Of a stretch of 64,000 nt of DNA, positions 1 to 11,020 are shown in pieces. Numbering within the stretch: the stretch's first letter is position 1; each line of letters opens with the position of its first letter. The stretch lies in assembly GCF_030463565.1 (NCBI RefSeq), contig NC_134644.1:127097388-127161387 (forward strand), read 5' to 3'. Source of the stretch: Pelecanus crispus (lineage: Eukaryota; Chordata; Aves; Pelecaniformes; Pelecanidae). The position numbers and the translations under genes are program-made. Below the pieces are notes generated by a model, which was given only the letters and a program-made list of their open reading frames with translations, was not told where the DNA came from and did not search any database.

Positions 1-1278
1 ATACTCATACTATAGTAACCCTACCTTTTCTCCTCTTAACTCATAGTTACAATTACATCACCATCTAGAGGCCTCAGACTATTTTGAATCTCTGTATCCT
101 AAGTAACATGAACTTAGAAGAGATGTGGAAAATATCCACAAGACTTACACAAACAATTTAAGCTAACATTAAAATGAGTAAACATCCAGACATGTCAATG
201 CCTACCCATCTAATTTATGTATATTGATGACAAAAGTATGACATGAAAATCATTTCATTATTCTCACATTATTTTAAACAAAGGTGAATGAGGCAATATA
301 AAATTTCCTATCAAATTAATGTCTATACTGTAATTCAAGATATAACAGTAGTTCATGAACCTTGGATTCTTCTAGTATCTATGCTCAGTTGCAGAAATCT
401 CCCTGCAGGGTATTTAACAGTGTTTGTGGAATACTAATCTAAGACAGTTTTCCTGATGTGCTGCTATGACGACATTATTGTCGGTATTGGAGATAAATTA
501 TTTAAATATAACTTGTCTGTGCAAGCAGCGATCAGATCTTCTTACCGCAGTGTAGGCATATGCAAAATTTATTAACATTTGGAAAACTCCTCTCTAGCAA
601 AAGTGAATTATTTAAATGATACTAATCATGTTCTCAAAAAAGTTAATGGGAAGATTTTACTATACTTTAAAATGGTACATATTGCATTCTTTCCTCATCT
701 ACCTACCCATTTTTTTATCTTCCCTTTATTCTTGTTTCTATTCACACAGAATCTATATAGGCTAGGAAAACATCATGTACTGCTAGAGAAAGAACCATAA
801 CATTTTAAATTCGTGTCTCTCAATATGAAAGCAAAGAAATTTTTTAATCAAGGAATTGTTAAGTACTGTTCAGGAAAAAACATTGCTTACTATCAACGAC
901 AGAAAATGGCACACAGCTCAATTTGACTATCAACTCCAGATTAATATAAAAAACTATTTTGCAGACAATTGATATCATTAAAGCAACTTTGTGTGCACCT
1001 GACTCATCATACATGAATTTACTAATCTTTATGATATATTGATATGACATTATGATATTATGGTATACCGATTTTATAAGACAGTTTGATTTGCCAAAAC
1101 TGTTAAGTAGATGAAAAACACACCATGACCACTAAATGAACCTGCTGGGTACTATTTTGGAGACTATATATGACATGAAGTTACATTTTTATAAAAATCA
1201 ACATAGGTATCCTATTTAAAAACATATGTGTTCCTATAAAGATAAAAAGCACTTGGCCATTTCCAACTATAAATGTAC

Positions 1279-1406
1279 CTGTTGAAAGCATTTCTCCATC
1301 TTTAGTTCTAACTCTTGAATGTGATGAATAGCTTTGTTAATACAGGGTAATGGAGTATTTACAAAAGCACAGCTACGTTGCCTTGTGGTGATCCACTTGT
1401 TCTTCT
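1279..1406 (-). CDS. CCDC178: Internal coding exon of a minus-strand coiled-coil gene, probably CCDC178
   Basis: This is the best-supported exon of the left-hand gene. On the minus strand it begins after a long pyrimidine tract ending in CTCCAG and ends CAACAG before GTACAT. It is 128 nt long: two bases finish a split codon, then 42 codons are open with no stop. The peptide starts KNKWITTRQR and ends AIHHIQELELKMEKCFQQ, a heptad-like stretch rich in E, K, Q and L, as in coiled coils. The split codon joins in frame to the exon at 1475-1526 across a 68-nt intron. CCDC178 is a coiled-coil protein gene lying 5' of ASXL3 in opposite orientation on human 18q. The name rests on that synteny and on peptide character, not on an alignment. 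The next exon downstream is probably outside the window. Confidence 0.68.
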
Positions 1407-1474
1407 CTGGAGAAAGAAAGAATACAGAAGGTTGCTAAACTTCATGTGTGGGCATGTGTGAGATTTTCTCATAC

Positions 1475-1526
1475 CTGATTTTCTTCCTTTAATTTGGAAC
1501 TTGGTAAACTTTGGTCTTGAAATTGA
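1475..1526 (-). CDS. CCDC178: Small internal coding exon of the same minus-strand gene
   Basis: On the minus strand a pyrimidine-rich acceptor (TTACATTCTCTTAG) is followed by 52 nt and then a strong donor (AATCAG before GTATGAG). One frame gives 17 codons, SISRPKFTKFQIKGRKS, plus one base. That base completes a Glu codon with the first two bases of the exon at 1279-1406, so splicing keeps the frame open. A second open frame exists (QFQDQSLPSSKLKEENQ), but it would hit a stop in the next exon, so I chose the first. The peptide is basic, like the peptide of the exon at 2877-2924 that precedes it. Confidence 0.55.
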
Positions 1527-2876
1527 CTAAGAGAATGTAACAGCTGCATCTATTACAATGCACACTGCAAAAAATGTTATTCCTTTTTGAATACAATCGC
1601 AAACACACGGAGAGAGATTAAAAAATGTTTGAAGAATATGAAAGAACAATTTGAAAGAGATGAGACATGACAAAGGGGGCTAGGGTCAAAATACAATTTG
1701 CTATAACTAATTTTACATAATGAATCCCAAATGAATAGAGTTTGATGATTTCATGCTAGTCCTCAGCAAGGATGTTGTCCAAGCAGCAAAATAGCAGAAC
1801 CCAAAAAGGCAAAGGTGGCAACTTCTATAGAAATGCCCAGAGCAAAACAGAAAAGGTCACAGGGCCTTAGAGGCAAGCTTAGACTACTCTTATGTATACA
1901 ATATTTAGTTCCAGCAAATGTTTGCTTCAGCCTTATGAAGGGATGAAGTTCCAGAACAGTAGTTCTCATGCTGGGAATTTAAAGCTACATGACATAAATG
2001 AACTGTTTTATGAGAACATGCGGGTTTCACAATTATGTTTTCTTTAAAGTCTGTTAGCCTTATAACCCCATTAAATAAATGATACTGTGGCACACTATAG
2101 AATGTTAACTATTTAATTAATACACAGAATGGGAATCTGACTGCAGAGGTCACTAATGAAAGGTGTCAGAAACCAGAACAAGACACGGAAACTTAGCAGT
2201 AGAGCTACTAAAAAGTCTAAGAAGCTGTCCTACAAACATGAAACATTAACCTAATTATGTTCAGGGGGATACAATGCTTTAACGTGTCTTGGAGATGAAT
2301 CAAAAATAACAACAGTAATAGAGATTAAACTGTAAAGTAGAACCAGATAACCTTCACATACAGTCTGTGGATTTGGTTTTTTTTTAAAAAAAAAGAATAA
2401 TCTCTTAGTGTCTTAATTAAAGTGTCAGCCTAAAACATTAAAAGTCTGTAGGTTACATAAGGCTCTTTTAACTTCAGTTTATTATAATCAGCCTTACTGG
2501 AATGGAAAAGATGGTTTAGCCCGCTACAATGGATATCAAAACTTATTTCATAGGATTTTGCTCTGCCTGTGGCTAGAGCCAGAAACCTTCACAGGATGCC
2601 TACACAGCACAATCCTAACAAAGCATATATAGACTTTGTATCTTTCTTGTACTCTGAAGCACAACACAGAAGTTCAGATTTTGAGACCAGCATTACCTTA
2701 ATTTCCCCTAGTTGCTTCTACTGTTATTATTCTTACATTTTACCAAATTAACATTAATGTTGTTGTAAAAATCATGTTTATGTACTTTATATCACTAATG
2801 CAACTAACAATACCAACATTTAAAAAAAAATCTGAAATTTTTGAACAACTTTAATAAAAAAAGATTACTCTCTTAC

Positions 2877-2924
2877 TGCTTTAGTCTTCCTTGGTAAAGG
2901 CAAACGTTTATACATGCAAGTCTT
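2877..2924 (-). CDS. CCDC178: Candidate 48-nt coding exon of the same minus-strand gene
   Basis: A good minus-strand donor (AAAGCA before GTAAGAGAG) closes a 48-nt stretch that encodes KTCMYKRLPLPRKTKA and starts after ATTAG. It is phase 0 at both ends, so it joins in frame to the exon at 1475-1526 and gives one continuous basic segment. An alternative acceptor at 2946 gives a 70-nt exon with another open frame, but that choice breaks the frame two exons later. The pyrimidine tract before the chosen acceptor is mediocre, so the left boundary of translation is uncertain. Confidence 0.42.
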
Positions 2925-3293
2925 CTAATCCTTTTGTAAAAGCAAGCTAGAAATACAACTCAGTGAGAAAGTGGAATTATTTACCATTTCCTTAAAATCT
3001 AAGAATTAAATTTACATGACAAGTGAAATACAGCCAATTTTTTTTTCAGATATAAAACTGAACTATCATTAGAGGATGGAGTGACACTAGTAAGTCAATG
3101 ACTGACACTCAAAGTCTACAAATGCATCATTTGTATGAAGGTTTTTCAAGCAGTGTGACGGAAGAGCCAAGAAAGAAGACTAGTGTTATATAATATTAAA
3201 GATACAAAATATAAAATAATTTGTTATATCTTAAATTTAAGTCCTTCATTAAACTATTTGAAAACTGTGTAACAGAAGACGTATCTGACATAC

Positions 3294-3374
3294 CTTGGGA
3301 TGGCTCAGTACTGTCCTTAGAAGAACAGGAAAATGACTGTGTTTCAAACATTATTGCTCGTAGTACTTTTCAGC
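3294..3374 (-). CDS. CCDC178: Candidate first coding exon (start codon) of the minus-strand gene
   Basis: The minus strand shows a strong acceptor (ATTTTTCTACTCATTAG), an 81-nt segment and a good donor (CCCAAG before GTATGTCAG). An ATG at 3351-3349 has A at -3 and opens a frame MFETQSFSCSSKDSTEPSQ plus one base, with an in-frame stop upstream. The one leftover base does not join in frame directly to the exon at 2877-2924. An extra exon with length 2 mod 3 would be needed, and a 14-nt candidate is at 2984-2997. The serine-rich start is plausible for the family, but there is no independent support. Confidence 0.38.
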
Positions 3375-6300
3375 CTAATGAGTAGAAAAATAATAATACA
3401 TACACATATATACATACACATATAGACATTTTAAAAACTCTTATTTTCATCAGCAAGAAAATATATTCCTTCAGTGATATATCTACAGAATTTTTAAAGG
3501 CTAGCAAATACATTTTCACTTTTCCTACTAAGGGAAAAGCAACAGTTAAACAGTTGATGGCAGTACAAATCACACAGTGGATCCTATTTCAGTAATGAAA
3601 TTACAGTTTAAAAGCAAAATAAAAAAAAAGACTGCCAAATTTCAACTTATGTGGCCTGGCTTTTAAATCATACAGGTTATTTTGGAGCCTATCATGACAG
3701 TAGTAAACAACACTAACTAGAAAAATGTGAAAAACAAAATGGTTAACCTATGAGATGAATTTTAATTAAGAAACTGTCAATGGAAGGGAGGTCCCTAAAC
3801 CTATAGTTTAAACCTGTAGTCTGAAACAGTGTAATCTCAATGGTCAGAAGATACCTATGAGGGGAAAATAATCTACCTATTTGCATATAAACCTGTAACT
3901 CAGATTTACTGCAATAAACAAACCCAGCATTTTTTATTTAGAATTTACATAATTCAGAAAAATAATATGGGCAGAAAACTTAGGTAGTTAAGCCTCAGGA
4001 TGTCAAGCTGGGGTAATTTACCAAAATATTTTATCACCCTTAAAATTCATACATTTGACAAATAACTGTATTGCCATACAGAGATCCAGGTGGACACCTC
4101 CTCCTCCCCACCCCCGACTGGGGCAACTATCATATTAGAAGATTGTGCCTTCCAACTACTATCAACCTACAAAAACTGACTAGTAAAAAAATCAAAAAAA
4201 ACCCAACACCTATATTACAGTCTTCATCAATGTAAAATACTGGAAGCAAATATCACATAGATCATAGATTTTAGCATTCCATATTCTTGTAAGCAGTACT
4301 ATTAAAAAAAGAGATATGTTTATTCCAAATTCTTTGAAATGGAAAATAGTTGCCTGAGAGTCCAACTGGACGGATGGACAGAGAAAACAAAGAGCAAGAC
4401 CAAAATATGCTCTTCACACTCTCCACACCTCAGACTCAAGTATGTTCCAAAGAGATGTTAGAAGAATATAAATGTACCAAGCTTGCCAAAAGAAATGCTG
4501 AATCCATAGCTGATGTTCTGCATGAACTTCCATGCACTGCAATGCAGACAGCATTATTGCTCTGATACCATAACAAACTAATTGACTTGGAAACTCTGAA
4601 CAATACCAACAAAACCATTCAAACTAAAGCTATGGAAAAGATTTTTTTTAATTAAATAAAGTTTGTGACACATATAATGAAGTTTCAAGTCACCGCATTT
4701 TCAACTATGCAACTGTCCTTAGGAAATGTATGGAAAATGCATTATATGAGCCATTCCTGCTTGTCATTTGCACATTAATACCTATTTTCTTCAAGTTTGG
4801 TGGCTTTTTCAATTTCCTGAAACAATTATTGCCAATGGCAGGACTCAATGTTGTTCAAAGAAATATGCTGATTTGGCAAGCTGGAATTTTTAACTATATC
4901 TCTGACAGGATGTCAGCTTCTTGGACTATGCAAAGCAATATTCTACTTTCCTACAGACTCATCCAGACAGCCAGACCAGATGGACCATATTAGCTCCAAC
5001 AAGGAGTATAAAAGAATCTGAAACTCTTAGTAAGTCAAAATATTGACAGACAGAATAGCTCTAGAGAAAGGAGGAAAGAGGAGAAAAACACTACATACAA
5101 AAGGATGAAATCCAGAAAAAAAGCTTAAGAAACAGTTTCAATTTGTTGTTGCTTACATAGCCAGTAATACATCTGGAACAAGGTATGAACAGACAATTAT
5201 CTGATACGCAACCATGTGTTAAGAAAAAGGTGAGAACATCACTTGCCTGATAAGGAATCATATACACAACACAAAGACACATTCCACTGTACATAACAAC
5301 GCATCGAAAAAAAATATATTGGACAAATCCGCAGCTGATGACAAAACTATCATTTCAGTCTGAGGCTTGGAAAAAAATTAGTCAGCGTGTAGTTTATTTA
5401 GTATCTGCTGAAAATCTTAGCCTCAGTATATAAAAATATTAGACTATTTAGGTTCACATCTGTAGCTATCAAAATACAAATTAAAAAAATTCTTTTATAT
5501 TGTCCTATCCAGAAAAAATAAACCACATCCAGTGAGTTAGTGCTCACAATTCTGTAATATATATCTCCACCCTTCAGGAAGAGTTATTCTGCACAAACTT
5601 TTACAGAATTCAAACTAACTTTCTGACTCTGACAAAGATAGCCACTAGGTTAGTCATTTTACTACAGTGTACTACCTTTTAAAAGTCCTTGTATGCTACT
5701 CCATAAAGAAGGAGAAAAAAAAGCATTGTCAATCTTTCATCAGGTACGTATATATATATTTATAAAAAATATATATACACTGTATATGTTATTAAATATG
5801 ACTAAAGCTAAAATAAACACAACATTTTAATTACTTTCTTGGTACTTTATCAGAAATAAAATAAATTTCTGATACCAACATCTCAAATAGAACAATGAGG
5901 AACTAACAAATCTTTTGTTAAAAGGAAAATGCTCAATAAAATTTTTTCAATGAAAGAGATCAGAATCCAGATGTTAGAATTTCTATCCATGTAACATAAG
6001 CTAGTACTACAATTTCTCATCCCCAGGCAGAGTCTTGAGATATTCATAAATATGCTTCATAAAGAGCTTATTCTGTAAGAACCTTTTTCTTGTCAACTCC
6101 TATACCTCCTCTTCACCAAAACTTTAATTCACTACTAAGTAAATTAAGTGCAAATTGAGATTATCTACCTCATAAGAACAATAGATATGGCCAAATCACA
6201 GAAGAATTTTGTTTAAAATGTTCTGATTAATTCCTGCTTCACTGTGACTATGCCATTTGTGTTGGAATTTTTCCTCCTTCCCCAAAATGCAGTCAGCATA

Positions 6301-9300
6301 AATAAAAATTATAAACTAATTCATAGTTAAAAGGAGCTAACATTCCATGAACAATCTTCATTTTATTCTACCATTCCCTGACCTCCAAGTGTTAACTTTC
6401 TGCAAATACAGCATTTTACCATTTGGTTTTAGAGTCCTAGAATTTCTTGCACAATTTCTGCCTGTCCTCAAGTGATGTGGTGAATCCTTTTAACCACTGA
6501 AATGCAGCCCAGGTTTACTTCAGAGTATGCAGAAAGGGATTAACGTCCCTGAAATTATTCCCCCAAACTACAGTTAGTGCAGATGTTTCAAAACAGTACA
6601 CAACGTTGTTTAAATAGCAGTGTTCTAGTGATAGTCAGTGATAGTCAGGTCTCACACCTGAAAACAAGGCTTCATGTAGAATTTTATAGGCTGGCTAATA
6701 TAAACCGCCAACTCTAATAAAAGGATTAGAATTATTATTAAAAGCCACAAAAGACAGGAAAAACTCCTTAGGTGCTTTGTTGTATTTTATTCCTTTCACA
6801 GGAACAAGATCCCAAGAACTAGTCCATTATACCAGCCACTTTAAGTTTTAAGGGAATTAACATCAAATAATGTACTCTCACAAACTTCTAATGATATCCA
6901 AATTTAAAAATATCATAGCTGAGATCTTACTACTATCATATAAATACCTGAAATAGTTCTGTATATATATAGTCTGCAACTGAAATAAACTTAATCCTTA
7001 TTCTTTTTCCACAGACCTTAGTGCAAACATGAACTCTAAATAAACAAAGCAACCAACCCACAGACAATTAAACAGGATGAAAAGCAAGGACACTGGAAAT
7101 CTGTAATAGGTAAGGAAATTAAATCCAGGTATGCTGTGCCATAGTCATGAATGATGTACTCTGTCTTCATATATTCTTGAGTTCCACCTTTCTGACACAA
7201 ATCAGAAAAGAGGAATTATACTTCTACCAAGTAGTACTGAGAAAATAAATACCTTAAGAGCTGCTCACATTCTGCGACATGGTTTCACATAAAACATAAC
7301 TATCTCTGACTAAAAGTGCTACCTAATCTACTGTTTCAGTCTCCCTCCTCACACATTCCAAGGCCAGAAACAAAACAATAGGAAAATTACTATTTTCTTC
7401 CTTATTCCTGGGAGGTCAAAGAGACCTGACAGTAGTAGGAACAATCTCCCTGCTCAAGCAAAAAACAAATTCAATTCAATTGTTAGAAATGAGCACCCAA
7501 AATTCTATTACCACAAAAATCATCCAAATATGTTTTAAAGATGATTACTACCAATGTTCATGCTACTAAGCATGTTAGTTATTTGATCTGACCCCTTACC
7601 CATAATTAAAATACCATGTACTACAGCACAATATTTTTGCAAAGATTATTAAATCTTCAACCTACCATCTTCCATTCTGTTGTATATGTCTAAATGAAAT
7701 ACAGTGAATATTGGTTACCATAGTAACCACAGAACTGAAGAAATTTAGTTTTGGCATAATTGCTGCATATGTTCGTACAAATCACATCTCTTATTCTGAG
7801 CATTAGAAATGAAGACACTTTTGAACTCCATTTTTTAAAAATAGAGTAATGAAGAAACAAAAAATTAGATCAAGTATTTATAGACATAACACAACATATT
7901 CTTGTTTAATTCACTCATTCACTTTTCTTTTATAATTAGAGTATATTTTCTTGCATTCTATTAGACCATTTAGTTAAATACTGTTTATCTTTTTACTTAT
8001 TGATAATTAAGCTAGTTCTGGTTTTGTCATTAAATTCAAAATACTATTTTAGAATAAATACATTATTAGTCAAACATCCAGAAATGGCTAAAGAAACTTC
8101 AGCAAAAATAAACACCCCCAACAGCTTGTGACAAACTTACTTTGTTTTTTCATTTGCAATGAGGTTCACATTGAATAAGGATAAATTTATTTGTTTCTTT
8201 AGTTTCAAGAAATAGTAGAAAAGGAAAAAGCGCTCTAGGCATGCTGACACTCAGTCTTACAACAGCATAATTTTCCCAGTAGCATTAAAAAACATGCATT
8301 CAGCAGGAACAAATTAACTCAATTCAACAGCCTGTGAATTAGCTACAAACTCCTCTCCAATTCCTTATCAGCTCCCAGAAAGAATCTTCAATGTCTCAAA
8401 AAAACCCCAACCTCAATACAAACCCACAACCCCACTGGTCAGATGAACAGTAGGACAGTTGGATTTCTACCTATTTACTTCATCACTAGAATTCTTTCAT
8501 CCTTTCCCTTCTCTAGCTTCGTTTGCTCAATAATTTAGTTCTGATTTGGTTGTTTCAGAGCTACCTTATACTTACCAAGTCCATTACCATCAGTACCTTT
8601 CATTTTAATATTCAGAAATACAAACAAATAGAATTTCAGAAAGAGTTTGGTAATACAAAACAGATAACAGACAAATAAATCATAGTTGAAAACAACACAG
8701 AGGTATCATCTCTACCTGAAAGCTTTAAGTCTTGGAAACTTAAAAGTCTTTTCTTAAGCTGTCGCATACATTGCACAAAAATCTGTAATCAGCCAATATA
8801 CTGCAACAAAGAAATGCAAAGTAAAAGTCCAAGAATTCATTTAGCATGCAGTATCATGCTCCTAGCCTGAAGGACCTTTTTCCATTTACCTTATCTCTTC
8901 AGACCTTCCTGGCATGAATGGTCAAGGTCTTAATGAACTTGTGGAACTGATCCACAAGTCCAAATTTTGAAGGATATAACAGGTTCTCCAAAAAAATGAA
9001 GATAAAATGGGAATAATGGATGCATGAAAGATGATATAATTATTTGAAATAATTGCTATTTATTAAGTGATGGTCTCACTGGTGTTGCAAAGAACAGAGA
9101 AAAAACACTAAAAACATTTTACAGCCAAAAAAAACCACCCCAGCATTCCCATGACATTACAATCAGTGAAGTCTGGTTTTCCATGGATTTTTGTGCAACA
9201 TTCCCAGCTCCCCTCAGTGTCACTGAGCCTGACCAACACAGCTTCCTTTGGTATTCCTTTCTGGGCATATACATAGGACTGGTTTGGAGCTTGGCTGGCT

Positions 9301-10404
9301 AACCAAGATGCGAGTCAATTAGTCAGCTGACTGCTACCCTACAGGATATGTAAAGGGCTAATTTATAACTCCTTTCTTTCCGATAAGGAAATAATTTGGG
9401 TCTTTCTTCCCGTTACTTAGCTGCCAATTTTCATGAAACTTGGAAGAACTTAATGTCTTTGAGACTCCTACCCATCTGTCAAATCTGGTCAGAATAGACA
9501 ACAGCTACTGGAGGACAGGCACTGGCAGATCATATACAGTGACTGCATACACTTTGTTTTCTTAGATATACCAAAAAAACCTCTTTAATTGGAGGCTACT
9601 TGAAGTGACTGCCTTCATTTATTTCATAATCTTTCCATCAACTATATCTTGTAGGGATCTTAAACTTCACTATTTTAGAAGTAACACAGATAAAGGAGAA
9701 AGAGAAAAAGATGACATGTTGTATCTGCTAAAAAATAAAGAACAGCATAGAAAAAAGACAAAAACAAGTGAAAGAACAAAGCATGAAGGTGCTGGCAATG
9801 GTAAAGAAAAGCAGGTGGGATAGGGCATTAAAGGAATGAAAGATGGTTGCAAGGCAAAGCTGGAAAACATACATTACACAGTAGGGAAAGGGAGTTAGTA
9901 AAAAAAAAAGATACAAAGATGACAAAGTAAATGAGAGCTAAAGGGGAAAAAAAAAAAAGACTGACCAAGCCTAGCTGCCAAAACTGGAATGGGACAATAT
10001 AACTGAAAATGACAGAGGATCTGTAAAAGAAAAAAAGAAATTGATTATTTAATTAAGCACTTAGAAAGTTCCATGAAAGAACAGAAGGGGTCCAACTAGG
10101 TAGAAACTTTATTTTTTCTTTAGTAATGGCAGAAGCGTAGTAGAATGTGAAAACAGATTCCATTTGCAAAGTAATGTCTCCATGGATTGGAAGATCCAAG
10201 GCAGTTTCCACTAAATCTAAACCATTTCTGACAGATGCTTGTCAAAACTGTTTTAAAATCTTTTAGTGACAGTTTCTACCAGATGTCTAAGCAAACTTAA
10301 ACCAAACTTAACTATCGTTGCCATTAGTTAGCCATCCTGATGTATGATATAATCTCCTGGTCTTATCTCTATGGACACAGAAAATAGCAGATTGCCTTCT
10401 GCCT
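3375..10404 (-). other. Long AT-rich intron or 5' UTR region of the minus-strand gene
   Basis: No coding exon is supported here. The sequence is AT-rich, with scattered short open frames on both strands that lack splice context. It holds a perfect AT palindrome-like tract at 5749-5776 (TATATA arms around a short loop), an RFX X-box at 7714-7727, and a purine-rich A/G stretch around 9680-9960. If the start codon is at 3351, the whole stretch up to the CpG island is 5' UTR intron. Confidence 0.5.
7714..7727. promoter_or_regulatory. Intronic RFX X-box-like motif
   Basis: The 14-mer GTTACCATAGTAAC has two inverted RFX half-sites separated by two bases and fits the X-box consensus (GTNRCC, short spacer, RGYAAC). 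RFX factors drive ciliary and spermatogenesis genes. It lies inside the presumed CCDC178 transcription unit. Confidence 0.5.
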
Positions 10405-11020
10405 TCATCTTGTAAACAACTTCTTAAACATTTGAGAACTGGTATCTCTTTCCTTCTCTACACTAAACAGACCAAATTCTTCTAATTTTTTACACACACA
10501 CACACACCCCTGCCCAGAGATTATCCTTTCCAACTGTTTTTCTACCCTCTTCCTCCAAATTCTCCCCACGTGGTCCAGGTCTTCCCAGGCATATATCCTA
10601 AGGAGGCCCCAGCCTTCCAGCTGATGCCTCACCAGTGCTAAGAAGAACGGAAGTATTACACAATGCTTTTGGTTTCGTATCCTGATAAAACTCTTGCTTC
10701 TATCACAACAGCATGATACTGGTTTTCATGTTTAGCACTTCAACCTGCAGATCTTTTGCTACCTTACCTAGCGTTTTCTTCTCCTCTGTACATATTATTT
10801 CTGCTTAGGGATTGTACTTTGTACTTGTTCTTACTGCTTTACATCCTATTCTCTAACTTCTCAACATCATTTCAAATGCCAAATGATCCTGTCCTCTGGA
10901 GTCCTTGCAGCTCCTCCCAGCACAACACTATGTCCAAATTGAGACAGAATCATGTAGTAAGCCCTTGCTGTCAGCATTATTCACAGAGTACCTCCATTGT
11001 TCTACAGTGCCACGCATAAG
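10405..11020 (-). mobile_element. Ancient CR1/L3-type LINE 3' fragment
   Basis: The plus strand carries phrases typical of old amniote CR1/L3 copies in antisense: CCAGCTGATGCCTCACCAGT, TGTACTTTGTACTTGTTCTT and GAGTCCTTGCAGCTCCTCCC. On the minus strand an open frame at 10632-10405 keeps remnants of the conserved ORF2 C-terminus (MRHQLEG..., then LEEFGLFSVEKER). A (CA)n run at 10494-10507 interrupts it. The copy is old and heavily mutated. Confidence 0.72.

Noticed and set aside
546..593. 48-nt minus-strand exon candidate (RGVFQMLINFAYAYTA) with donor GTAAGAAG, in phase with the exon at 1279-1406
   Set aside because: The peptide is hydrophobic and unlike the coiled-coil context, and the acceptor is weak. 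Splice-site chance is likely.
2877..2946. Longer 70-nt version of the exon at 2877-2924, using the acceptor at 2947-2948
   Set aside because: It joins in frame to the exon at 3294-3374 but then forces a stop in the exon at 1279-1406.
4350..4993. Two plus-strand frames of 71 and 87 codons close together
   Set aside because: No recognisable family and no splice sites linking them; a degraded repeat cannot be excluded.
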